This document shows, one piece after another, positions 1 through 7,119 of a stretch of DNA of 37,261 nt. Position 1 is the first letter of the stretch. Every line of letters begins with the position of its first letter. A model generated the notes under the pieces. It saw only the letters and a program-made list of their open reading frames with translations, ran no database searches and was not told the origin of the DNA. The position numbers were made by a program, and so were the translations under genes. The DNA lies in IMG/VR virus record IMGVR_UViG_3300047324_000033, positions 1-37,261 of that record; one strand, given 5' to 3'. This stretch comes from a virus.

Positions 1-127
1 ATTGGTTCTTTATTAATTTTAATTTCCAATATTTTCTTTTTATTCATTTGTTTTTTCTTCATCGCTTAACATGTCGTAAATAGCTTGTTTAATTTAATCC
101 TTACCTTGCCTCTGCGTGCCGCGGAAT
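1..127. repeat. Terminal direct repeat (left copy), circle overlap
   Basis: Bases 1-127 are identical to 37135-37261. An exact repeat of this length at the two ends of a contig is what an assembler leaves when it closes a circle. The real unit is therefore 37,134 bases, either circular or circularly permuted. The repeat contains the 5' end of the gene at 36948-37196 and the start of pentamer array A, so both continue across the junction. Confidence 0.95.
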
Positions 128-235
128 GCCGTGCCCGACCTCAGCGAGCCTGACCTCAACTAACCGAACCACACCAGGATTAAATTCACCATGCCTTGCC
201 ACAGCGGACCGCACCACGCCGGACCGCTGCACACC
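96..235 (-). repeat. Degenerate 5-base-period array A (YNNGG on minus strand)
   Basis: Noncoding, GC-rich stretch between the minus genes at 244-474 and 36948-37196 (joined across the circle). On the plus strand CC falls at positions 4 and 0 modulo 5 from 99 to 235. I count CC at 20 of 28 successive sites. Most exceptions keep one C, and the register is not lost even across an AT-rich interruption near 176-188. The three other bases of each unit vary freely, so it is periodic without being a sequence repeat. Read as minus-strand RNA the unit is YNNGG. Confidence 0.85.
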
Positions 236-243
236 GGAGTGTT

Positions 244-474
244 TTAATTAGGATTTACGGGCCAAAGATCTCCTTCTTGAACTGAAATTTTGCCCATAAA
301 TTTACAAATTTGTATTGCAGAGTCAGCCTCAGGTAAATATTTAATTGCTGCTTTCACAGCTTCCGGGTAATCATAAATATAACCACTTGTTTTGCTTTCA
401 TAATTTACCAAAACATGTTGTGTTAATTCATTTTTTTTGTTTATATACGTAGCTACATAATATCCTTTATTCAT
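244..474 (-). CDS. Small unknown phage protein, 76 aa
   Basis: I do not recognise this protein. It is a small soluble-looking chain with beta-rich N-terminal sequence (MNKGYYVATYIN) and an alanine-rich helical middle. ATG at 474 is preceded by an AAGGAAA ribosome site. It follows the 207-aa gene at 488-1111 by 13 bases and is probably cotranscribed with it. The pair is bounded by pentamer array B upstream and array A downstream, so its mRNA would carry G-rich periodic sequence at both ends. Confidence 0.7.
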   Translation of the reverse strand: MNKGYYVATYINKKNELTQHVLVNYESKTSGYIYDYPEAVKAAIKYLPEADSAIQICKFMGKISVQEGDLWPVNPN

Positions 475-487
475 TATATTTCCTTTT

Positions 488-1111
488 TTAGTTACTAATT
501 ACTTGAAAGTTAACAATTTGAAAACGGCCGTAAGTGGGCCTAAAATCAGCAAGCCCAACAAGTCTTCCTGCTGTTGCTATGCTGTCGTTTAAATCTTGAG
601 GATTAACATATTCCGGTAGATTTACCATAATTTGAAACTCAGCTTCCCAGCCTGCTCGTAAAGCAGGCCTTGTGCGGTTAATGCCGCTTCTTTGCACAAC
701 AACCCTTCTTTTGTCTTCATAGTCCCATTCTTTTTTACCGACTGATGATAGAGGTGTTAAACAAACAAGAGCTGCTTTGTAAAGATCCATAGCACTTTTA
801 CGTGGTGAACGGGGATCTTGTTTAAATTTGGCAGCTGCAATAATCGACATTCTTAAATATTCACCTGGAATGCAAATAAATCCTTCTTCATTTCTATAGA
901 CAAATGATTCAATATTATCGGTTTTTTTACCTTTAGATCCCTTTGCAAGAGCGCTTTTCGTTTCAACTTCTTCACAATTCCACCGGTGAAACAATAAATC
1001 ACTGCAACCTTTTATTTTTACATTCACTACATAAGGTAACGATAACTCTATTGTTTCCTGTGATGCGTTTGTCGTTTGATTTTCAACGACTTCTTTTTTT
1101 AGTTTAACCAT
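488..1111 (-). CDS. Conserved-looking phage protein of unknown function, 207 aa
   Basis: ATG at 1111 has an AGGAAAG ribosome site. The chain starts with a polar tail (about 25 residues), then a beta strand pattern (YVVNVKIKG) and a LLFHRW motif. The C-terminal third carries GWEAEFQIMV and a GRLVGLADFRPTYGRF motif. The glycine- and arginine-rich end after a beta strand loosely recalls RAMP/Cas7-type RRM folds, but this is a faint resemblance and I assign no function. The gene is the first after the portal terminator, and its leader holds array B. A nucleic-acid-binding role is possible but unproven. Confidence 0.75.
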   Translation of the reverse strand: MVKLKKEVVENQTTNASQETIELSLPYVVNVKIKGCSDLLFHRWNCEEVETKSALAKGSKGKKTDNIESFVYRNEEGFICIPGEYLRMSIIAAAKFKQDPRSPRKSAMDLYKAALVCLTPLSSVGKKEWDYEDKRRVVVQRSGINRTRPALRAGWEAEFQIMVNLPEYVNPQDLNDSIATAGRLVGLADFRPTYGRFQIVNFQVISN

Positions 1112-1145
1112 ATTACTTTCCTTTTTTTGTTGTTTTAATAAAATT

Positions 1146-1339
1146 AACCATACCTAACAGGACCAAACCGAGCCACACCGAGCCACACCCAACCTACCCC
1201 TGACGCGCGTTGCCAAGCACTACCCCACCAATCCAAACCAAACCAAACCCCAGCTTGCCCTGCCACACACTACCTCACCAATCCAGACCCTGCCTAACCC
1301 TGCCGTGCCTCATCAAGGCTCGCCTTGCCAAGTTTTACC
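1146..1339 (-). repeat. Degenerate 5-base-period array B (YNNGG on minus strand)
   Basis: Together with array C and the terminator this fills the gene-free stretch 1112-1527. On the plus strand CC sits at positions 3 and 4 modulo 5 from 1148 to 1339. I count CC at 30 of 39 consecutive sites with no slip. Units seen on the minus strand include TGTGG, CTCGG, TTTGG, CAAGG and TGAGG. The array lies in the leader of the minus gene at 488-1111, downstream of the portal terminator. An AT-rich gap at 1340-1388 may hold a weak minus-strand promoter. No open frame of useful length runs through it, and a 5-base period is incompatible with a simple codon repeat. Confidence 0.9.
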
Positions 1340-1388
1340 GTGGAATGATATGACATCTATATTAAGCAAAATGTAAATAAATGGAAAC

Positions 1389-1420
1389 AAAAAAAAGAGG
1401 TAAGTTAAAAACTTACCTCT
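1389..1420 (-). terminator. Rho-independent terminator after the portal gene
   Basis: On the minus strand an 11-bp stem (1410-1420 with 1396-1406, AGAGGTAAGTT type) closes a 3-base loop and is followed by eight U (A run 1389-1396). It lies about 110 bases past the portal stop, with array C between. It separates the packaging genes from the unknown genes at 488-1111. Confidence 0.9.
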
Positions 1421-1480
1421 ACCTCGCCTTTCCTTACCTCGGCAGACAATGCCACGCCTCAGCATGCCTTGTCTTGCCAT
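1421..1480 (-). repeat. Degenerate 5-base-period array C (short)
   Basis: Plus-strand CC at positions 2 and 3 modulo 5 from 1422 to 1478, at 8 of 12 sites by hand count. It lies in the 3' untranslated region of the portal transcript, directly before the terminator stem. It is shorter and less regular than arrays A, B and D, but the G-rich strand is again the transcribed one. Confidence 0.65.
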
Positions 1481-1527
1481 GCTTTAATCTAACCTAAACA
1501 ATACATCCACACTTTAAACGAGAGTAA

Positions 1528-3660
1528 CTATACCAATTGCTCTTCTTGTTGTAAAGATTGCTGAGATGGGGTTGACATCATGAGTTTTTGGACAAATTCT
1601 TTGCTAGCTTCATTTCTTTCCACTTGAGCTCTTGAAGATTTTTCCAACTCTTGCTCGTCATAAGATATGGAATCCAAATTGTTTGCCTGTAGATATGTTT
1701 CTAACTCGCCAAACTTTTGAATTGTCTCTAACAACTTAGCTAAAGCTTCTGCTTTTTCTTTATTTGCCATTGCATGGTTTTTAGAGATCATGCTCATACG
1801 TTCTTCGAATAAGCCAACGTTAGATTCTGACCTAGAATCTCTTTCACGAGCTTGTGACAATTGGTTATGAATTTTAGCCATAAGCTCTTTAATTTTCATT
1901 TCTTCAATTGTATGCTTAATGTTCATCTCTTCAGACTGAGCAGCTTGCATTTGTTGTTCTTGCTGCTGGAGATATGGGATGATTTCACCTTTGCCGGTGA
2001 TGTTGAGTTTAGGAATAATCATTGATGGCGAGAACACTTCGCGTCCAAACATCTGATTCATGTCCATCATCTGTTGAGCTTGTAAGTTTTGTTGGGTTGG
2101 TGTGAGATCTGATTCCTCAACCAAAACATTAAACTTAGCAAAAACTTTAGAATAAAAATGTGCTGTTGGTTCTTCGCCTATGTAAAGAGCTACTTTTTCT
2201 GCATTCCAGTTGTTGAGAACAATCTGAAGAAGTCTTTCGCCTAAAAGCTTATCTGAAAAATCCCATTGGTCAAAATACTTCTGGAAAACCATAAGATTAG
2301 CAGCCTGTTTTAAAAGCACTGTAAGGCTTGAGGTTTGCTTATCTTGCTGGCCTGACCAATTCTCTAGGTTGATTCCTGATGTTGCAAATATGAGGTTCTT
2401 CATTTGTTCTGCAAGGGCAAGATCAGACTCGGGCACTGCTGATGGGATGATCTTCTCAACATCGGTCATTTCATAGCCTTCGTTGATGATTACATCCCAG
2501 CCTTGACCTGCTTTTTTGAGATTGTCTTCATTGGCTACAGCACCAACTTTACGTTTCCAACCGGCATTAATGGTTGCAGCTGCGATATCATTGTTAGTTA
2601 TGATTTTATAGTTCATGAGGAACTGGGGATCTCTCATAGTGCGAATAAGCCCACGCACACGTAGGTCATAATAGTTTATATGCGGTTCATAGTTCCAATA
2701 ATAGGGGATAAAGGGGCAGCCATCAAAACCAAGGGGATTGTCACCTTGGTACATAAGTTGATCGTTGAGTACAACAGCTAGTTTCCAGCAAGGAACATCA
2801 ACGGTCACTTCTTCCATGTCGGGAATGTTATAGAGAATTTGCTCTAGATTATCATCACCGCCAGCATAATCAAAAAACTGATTACGAGTCCTACTATACA
2901 AACGTTTTTTCTTACGCTTCCATTTGTACCAGACATAGCTAAGCACCATAAGATCGTTTCTCGCCATATTATAATTTTCAGGTAAAAAATAAAACGATCC
3001 AAAACGTTGCGGTGTGCCTGCCATTGGTTTGATTTGATCTATTTTATCAGGGAATCTGTCTTCTGCTTCTTTCTTAGATATGTACTCTTGGCACCACACG
3101 AACTGTGCATCGGACATATCGGGAGATCTAAAGTAGGGATCAACGAGGAATGCATTGTATTCCCATATTTTTACTTTTAGCTCGCCTTGAGCTTGATCAT
3201 CACCTGAAAAATCAAGATATGGCTGTAAAAGTACCATTCCTGAAATAGCAGCAAGTTCTTTAGCTTTGGATTTCTGTTCGTGAATAGAACCTTTGTTGGC
3301 TGCATGAGTGATTAATTTGGTGTATTGGTCTGTTGTTTGCGGGTCAGCGCCTTCGGTAGGGACATAGTTGAAGTTTTTGCGATGCTGTCTTTCATAACCT
3401 GTTACCATGTTAATTGGTTGTTGCACCAAGTTAAAATAGTACTGCTGATAAGAGGTAGTTGGAGAAAAGTTAAAGTAGCGGTTTACAAACGTGTCTGTTC
3501 CAGCATAGACAAGGGTATCGATATTGGCTTGATTCCAACGCGATTGTTCAATGGGTTGAAACTTAGAGTAAAGGTTATCAAGCCATTGTCTGACGTTACC
3601 TTGATTAGGCTCTAATGCGTTATTCCATGGGGGATAGTAAAATGAGATAAGAGCCTCCAA
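1528..3660 (-). CDS. Portal protein, P22-like, 710 aa
   Basis: The portal is the dodecameric ring at the capsid vertex through which DNA enters and leaves. The length, the tryptophan/tyrosine-rich N-terminal third with MVTGYERQHRKNF near residue 85, and the long helical glutamine-rich C-terminus (about 560-710, with a coiled coil) fit P22-type portals. The neighbouring terminase supports this. The start is odd. The first in-frame candidate is TTG at 3660 with no ribosome site before it. GGAGG lies inside codons 1-3 and points to an ATC codon 5 bases further on. A stop lies two codons upstream of the TTG, so the start must be in this short window. A terminator follows. Confidence 0.88.
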   Translation of the reverse strand: MEALISFYYPPWNNALEPNQGNVRQWLDNLYSKFQPIEQSRWNQANIDTLVYAGTDTFVNRYFNFSPTTSYQQYYFNLVQQPINMVTGYERQHRKNFNYVPTEGADPQTTDQYTKLITHAANKGSIHEQKSKAKELAAISGMVLLQPYLDFSGDDQAQGELKVKIWEYNAFLVDPYFRSPDMSDAQFVWCQEYISKKEAEDRFPDKIDQIKPMAGTPQRFGSFYFLPENYNMARNDLMVLSYVWYKWKRKKKRLYSRTRNQFFDYAGGDDNLEQILYNIPDMEEVTVDVPCWKLAVVLNDQLMYQGDNPLGFDGCPFIPYYWNYEPHINYYDLRVRGLIRTMRDPQFLMNYKIITNNDIAAATINAGWKRKVGAVANEDNLKKAGQGWDVIINEGYEMTDVEKIIPSAVPESDLALAEQMKNLIFATSGINLENWSGQQDKQTSSLTVLLKQAANLMVFQKYFDQWDFSDKLLGERLLQIVLNNWNAEKVALYIGEEPTAHFYSKVFAKFNVLVEESDLTPTQQNLQAQQMMDMNQMFGREVFSPSMIIPKLNITGKGEIIPYLQQQEQQMQAAQSEEMNIKHTIEEMKIKELMAKIHNQLSQARERDSRSESNVGLFEERMSMISKNHAMANKEKAEALAKLLETIQKFGELETYLQANNLDSISYDEQELEKSSRAQVERNEASKEFVQKLMMSTPSQQSLQQEEQLV

Positions 3661-3717
3661 TAGCTAAAAAAGCTTATAGAGGATAAAATACAATATAAAT
3701 TTTATCTTGGCAATTGG

Positions 3718-3951
3718 CTATTGTTTGCCCCAATTGTAATAACCATACATTGCAATGCACGCAGAAACGCAACAGCTAACACTTTGTGATATGAGACCAC
3801 GTTGCAAATCCATGTAAAACCAATAAGACAGGCAAAAGATTTCGATGATGAAACATATTCTGTTTTTGCGAGCATTTAAGAATTTACCTGTCTTTCCTAA
3901 AAGTAAAAAACAAGCGTCTATAAGGTTGGCTGTTAATCCAAAAAGATCCAT
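3718..3951 (-). CDS. Small integral membrane protein, 77 aa
   Basis: Two or three hydrophobic segments are visible (about residues 5-20, 31-47 and 52-71), ending in a MYGYYNWGK tail. That tail resembles the C-terminal motif of PnuC-type transporters, but the protein is far too short to be one. It lies between terminase and portal, four bases after the terminase stop. Small membrane proteins here can be holins, and with no endolysin nearby that remains a guess. Confidence 0.65.
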   Translation of the reverse strand: MDLFGLTANLIDACFLLLGKTGKFLNARKNRICFIIEIFCLSYWFYMDLQRGLISQSVSCCVSACIAMYGYYNWGKQ

Positions 3952-3955
3952 TTGA

Positions 3956-5236
3956 TTAAAAATTACCTCGTGGTTGGAACCTGTTTTTTTGATATTCTAA
4001 AGCGCTGTGAGCGTAAGGGTTGTAGGTGACTACTTTATGAGTTTGCATGACATATCTGAGAGCATCAACGGCATGATCCCCTTTTTTAACTGGCTCATCA
4101 TCACCCATCAGAGATTTTTTATCATCCCATACATAGTTTTCTATTTCTCGTATAAGATTAGGACAATCTTTGAGAACGTAAAGATTACCTTTGGCCATCT
4201 CTGATGTCATGGTTTGAATGCCATTATACACATCATTATCGGCAGGGATTACATGGAGGCCTTTGCGTTGGAGTTCTAGTTTCATGGCTAAGGCGGATGG
4301 ATCTATGTAAATGCCTTTGATTGCATAAGGTTCTAAAAAGCTTTTAACATCTTCGGCAAACTCTGAGTTTACCTTTTGTCGTCCTGTTTTTTTGCAGTCC
4401 CAATAGTATTCTTTTTCCACCCAAATACGCTTACCGCTTTGTGTGTTATGCCCAGTAGCAACACCAATGAGTAGGCAAGCAAAAGCGTTGCTGACGCCAT
4501 AATCAATACCAGCGACCCAATACTCAGCCGCAGTAGGTGGCTTGCGTAACACATGCAGATCCCTATCAAAGAAATCGAATATTGCACCTTCAGCCATACA
4601 CCAAAGGCCAAGATAATTGCGCTTATAAAAAACACCGGATAAAGAACTTTTGATTCGGGCCTTATAGGATTCATCGACGAAAGGATTGTCCTCCAAAGTA
4701 AAGTGAAGTGCATAATAATTAGGATCTCCTTGAGCTGCTTTATCTATCCATTGTTTGACAATGTGTGATGGATGTGTTGGGTTCATCGAACACACGCCTT
4801 TAGAATAAGGCTTACGAAGACGAGTGTCTAGCATGTTAATGAAGTTTTCGGGATACAGGGTCATCTCATCACAATAGACAAGAGATAATGTACGACCTTG
4901 AATAAGGCCCACTGAGCCTTCGTCTTTGGCTCCGTATGTGGTTATCACCTTGTCTTTGTAGGTAAGTACTCGCCGGGACGGGTGCCACGCAAGGAAGGGC
5001 TTATAATTAGCCAGCTTAGGCTCTGTAAAATAGAGGTTGATAACGTTGTTATAGATAGTGGTAGCTGTTTTGCCAATCATGGCAATTTCTGAGTCAGGAC
5101 ACTTTTCTACCTGCAACATAAACCAATGAGCTGTTGCTATGGTTTTACCAGTGGACACCGAACCGTGTGTGATATTCCAACGCTTATTCGCATTAAGGAG
5201 AAATTCTAGTTGTTTTTGTGACAGTGGATCTTGCAT
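3956..5236 (-). CDS. terL: Terminase large subunit (ATPase and nuclease), 426 aa
   Basis: This is the motor that cuts concatemeric DNA and pumps it into the capsid. The N-terminal ATPase has Walker A GSVSTGKT at residues 25-32 and Walker B LSLVYCDEM near residue 120. The C-terminal RNase H-like nuclease shows GIDYGVSNA, YIDPSA and DHAVDALRY, giving the expected acidic residues. I take ATG at 5236. A longer frame from a TTG at 5272 adds a hydrophobic stretch with no ribosome site and would abut the divergent J-domain gene. No clear Shine-Dalgarno site precedes the ATG either. The small terminase lies about 1 kb upstream on the same strand, separated by three plus-strand genes. Confidence 0.93.
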   Translation of the reverse strand: MQDPLSQKQLEFLLNANKRWNITHGSVSTGKTIATAHWFMLQVEKCPDSEIAMIGKTATTIYNNVINLYFTEPKLANYKPFLAWHPSRRVLTYKDKVITTYGAKDEGSVGLIQGRTLSLVYCDEMTLYPENFINMLDTRLRKPYSKGVCSMNPTHPSHIVKQWIDKAAQGDPNYYALHFTLEDNPFVDESYKARIKSSLSGVFYKRNYLGLWCMAEGAIFDFFDRDLHVLRKPPTAAEYWVAGIDYGVSNAFACLLIGVATGHNTQSGKRIWVEKEYYWDCKKTGRQKVNSEFAEDVKSFLEPYAIKGIYIDPSALAMKLELQRKGLHVIPADNDVYNGIQTMTSEMAKGNLYVLKDCPNLIREIENYVWDDKKSLMGDDEPVKKGDHAVDALRYVMQTHKVVTYNPYAHSALEYQKNRFQPRGNF

Positions 5237-5271
5237 AATGCAAAGGATAAAAGAAATAAAGTAAAACAACA

Positions 5272-5688
5272 ATGAGATTTTTTGGAAACTGCGTTCATAA
5301 AGATGAAGCTAAAATACTTTATCTTAAATTAGCTAAATGTTTCCACCCCGACAAAGGTGGCGATGCGGAGTTAATGAAAGAACTGAACAAACAATATGAA
5401 GTTTGGGAGTATGATGTATTTAAATATCAACCAACCAATTTGTTAAAAAATCAATATAATTTAGAATTTGAAAAACAAATCAAAAAATTATCTATAGAAA
5501 AAGATATGCTAGCAGAAGAAAACAAAAGACTAGCATTTGATGTTAACTTATACAAATACAAACTTGATTGCCAAACACAAATTGCAGACAATTATCTCAA
5601 AAACAACCTTGAACTTAATGATAAATTGGATATTTACAAAAACATGAGCTTATGGGAAAGGATTGTGGATTGGTGGAAAAACAAATGA
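5272..5688 (+). CDS. J-domain protein with coiled-coil tail, 138 aa
   Basis: Residues 8-52 form a J-domain. J-domains stimulate Hsp70/DnaK ATPase activity. The invariant HPD is at residues 25-27 inside CFHPDKGGDAELMKELN. The HPDKGGD form and the following helix closely match the J-domain of polyomavirus T antigens and small viral J proteins, rather than full DnaJ. No Gly/Phe region, zinc centre or substrate domain follows. Residues 60-125 are a charged coiled coil instead. It likely recruits host DnaK to a phage target. It starts a three-gene plus-strand island inserted between the terminase genes, and the next gene overlaps its stop (ATGA). Confidence 0.85.
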   Translation: MRFFGNCVHKDEAKILYLKLAKCFHPDKGGDAELMKELNKQYEVWEYDVFKYQPTNLLKNQYNLEFEKQIKKLSIEKDMLAEENKRLAFDVNLYKYKLDCQTQIADNYLKNNLELNDKLDIYKNMSLWERIVDWWKNK

Positions 5689-5876
5689 TTGAAAAAATTG
5701 AATTTGTGATCCATGAGAATGGGGTTACAATCAAGAATTTCTCTAGTTACAAATTTAAAGTAAGCACAATTGATAACGAAGTTTCAATTAAAACAAATTA
5801 TATCGTTTATTGTAAAAATTTGGATTTGAAAAAAGCAAAAATACTTTTTGTAGGTAAAAATGAAGAACAGAGCTAA
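5685..5876 (+). CDS. Small unknown protein, 63 aa
   Basis: I chose ATG at 5685 because it overlaps the stop of the J-domain gene (ATGA coupling). An in-frame ATG at 5652 would lie inside that gene. The chain looks like a small beta-sheet protein (KIEFVIHENGVTIKNF and alternating hydrophobics) of unknown function. The next gene starts 17 bases before its end, consistent with translational coupling in the 5272-6252 operon. Confidence 0.65.
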   Translation: MIEKIEFVIHENGVTIKNFSSYKFKVSTIDNEVSIKTNYIVYCKNLDLKKAKILFVGKNEEQS

Positions 5877-6252
5877 ATGCAAGTTGTGCGGTGATGTGAT
5901 CATGAGCTATCACCAATTTGATTATGTCGAGTGCAAATGTGGAGAGATCACTGTTGAAGGCGGTGACGCTATGAGATGTGCCGCCAAGAGCTGGGATAAC
6001 TTTTTGAGGGTGGATGATGAAGGTAGAGAATATCCTATCAAAATCGAGGAGTTAAGCAAGTTTGAGCTAGCAGATATGGTGCCATATCCACCTGATAGGC
6101 CTAAGCTTACTAAAGAGGATCTAATTACTACTATTGTGGAAATGCGTAAGAGCATTGAAAACTTACCGTCACATGCTATGCAATCTCCACTCACGCATTA
6201 CGACATGTTATCGTTATTGATGTTACTAGAGTCTTTATTTAAGCTGCCTTGA
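5860..6252 (+). CDS. Putative zinc-binding unknown protein, 130 aa
   Basis: The N-terminus has CKLCG (C at 7 and 10) and CKCGE around residues 29-31, a plausible four-cysteine zinc site. A WDNFLRVDDEG turn and a helical C-terminus follow. No family is recognised. Its 3' end overlaps the convergent small terminase gene by 55 bases, so transcription from the two strands would collide here. It is the last gene of the J-domain island. Confidence 0.7.
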   Translation: MKNRAKCKLCGDVIMSYHQFDYVECKCGEITVEGGDAMRCAAKSWDNFLRVDDEGREYPIKIEELSKFELADMVPYPPDRPKLTKEDLITTIVEMRKSIENLPSHAMQSPLTHYDMLSLLMLLESLFKLP

Positions 6253-6710
6253 GCATCAGCAATCTGTTTGATGAGGTCTTTGTTTAGCTGTTCAGCTATC
6301 TTATAATCTTCTGATTTCTCTAACTTATCTGCTTGGGTTTTGAGCTTGTGTTGTAATTCGAGTTGCTCGTTTTCTTCTTCTTTGACATCTTTGCAATAGA
6401 TTCTGATAAACCGATGAGCAATGGATGGATTTACCGTTCCATTCATGTAATTTTTTGCCACAAGTGCTCTAGCCTGTTCATAATAAGGAAGGAACTCTGG
6501 TTTTTGGATATAGGCTTTAAAGGTTTCCCAAAGAATACCTTTTTCCACTGAAAACCACATATTGAGATGGAGAGGATTATGTTCTTTTACCCAGGCAACC
6601 ATTTCTTGTCCTAACTTAATAAGCTCGTCAGGTTCAGGTGTCACGGTTCTTGGTGCTCCTCTTTTATTTTTACCTGCGGTAGGGCCACTCCCAGGATATC
6701 CTTTCGGCAT
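6198..6710 (-). CDS. terS: Probable terminase small subunit, 170 aa
   Basis: The small terminase recognises the packaging site and hands DNA to TerL. I start at ATG 6710 (MPKGYPGSGPT). A longer reading from 6848 adds hydrophobic residues unlike the family. After a basic Gly/Pro/Lys-rich N-terminus come a helical domain with PEFLPYYEQARALVAKNYMNG, a pattern seen in phage TerS (helix carrying a YxxARxL motif), then a charged coiled-coil tail. Its position upstream of TerL and the iteron-like repeat just before it fit. The family call rests on pattern and context, without motif-level proof. Confidence 0.6.
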   Translation of the reverse strand: MPKGYPGSGPTAGKNKRGAPRTVTPEPDELIKLGQEMVAWVKEHNPLHLNMWFSVEKGILWETFKAYIQKPEFLPYYEQARALVAKNYMNGTVNPSIAHRFIRIYCKDVKEEENEQLELQHKLKTQADKLEKSEDYKIAEQLNKDLIKQIADAQGSLNKDSSNINNDNMS

Positions 6711-6731
6711 ATATAATCTTTTCTTTTTTGT

Positions 6732-6768
6732 GATATTTTGATATTTTGATTGATGATATATTGATATC
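6732..6768. repeat. Iteron-like GATAT repeats upstream of the small terminase
   Basis: GATAT occurs at 6732, 6740, 6755 and 6763, with an imperfect copy (GATTG) at 6748. The spacing is therefore 8, 8, 7 and 8 bases. The cluster lies 22 bases before the TerS start, in the divergent gap between TerS and the plus operon at 6895. It could be a TerS binding (pac-like) site or an operator. Confidence 0.5.
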
Positions 6769-6823
6769 ATAAGCGAATGGAAAATCCAGTAACGCCTGGT
6801 TATAAGATAGCAGGTTGCTAACG

Positions 6824-6898
6824 ATGAGTACAAGCTTAAGAGTAACAAAACAACAAAAGAATTTTAAAAAGATAGGTAGCAAAAGGAGTAAAATATGA
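6824..6898 (+). CDS. Possible 24-aa basic leader peptide
   Basis: A small frame (MSTSLRVTKQQKNFKK...) ends with TGA overlapping the ATG of the next gene (ATGA), and its last codons cover that gene's AGGAG site. This layout is typical of translational coupling or a leader peptide. Its own ribosome site is weak (AGG about 10 bases upstream). It may simply be a chance frame. Confidence 0.3.
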   Translation: MSTSLRVTKQQKNFKKIGSKRSKI

Positions 6899-7119
6899 AT
6901 TACACAATGAGAGCATACAACAGCGGCATGGAATCATGTGTTATTGCCCTGGGGTCTACGACTGATTTTGGGGCTTTTGTTAAAGCCAAGAAATTAGGGA
7001 GAGACTTTGGTCAGGATGTATGTATCGCTTTGTTTAGAGAAATTGAAAACAGGTGCTACAGGACAAGGTTTGGATTAAATGAGAAGTTTAAGAATTTAAA
7101 CTGGGAAAGGATCCGATAA
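6895..7119 (+). CDS. Small unknown protein, 74 aa
   Basis: ATG at 6895 follows a good AAGGAG site. The chain has a compact alpha/beta look (CVIALGSTTDFGAFVKAKKLG) and a basic C-terminus. No family is recognised. It is first in a plus-strand run of small genes to 8002, divergent from TerS. The next gene overlaps its stop (TAATG). Confidence 0.7.
   Translation: MNYTMRAYNSGMESCVIALGSTTDFGAFVKAKKLGRDFGQDVCIALFREIENRCYRTRFGLNEKFKNLNWERIR

Noticed and set aside
488-1111. Cas7-type CRISPR effector
   Set aside because: Only a loose glycine/arginine motif is similar. There are no other cas genes and no CRISPR array, so I do not call it.
1146-1339. CRISPR array or ordinary tandem repeat
   Set aside because: There are no repeated units of 20 or more bases and no unique spacers. 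Only one or two bases of each five recur, so neither definition fits.
5237-5272. Extended terminase start at TTG 5272
   Set aside because: It would add 12 mostly hydrophobic residues, lacks a ribosome site, and shares its first base with the divergent J-domain gene.
6711-6848. N-terminal extension of the small terminase with a hydrophobic segment
   Set aside because: It covers the iteron-like repeats and gives a membrane-like N-terminus unlike TerS. The start at 6710 is more typical.
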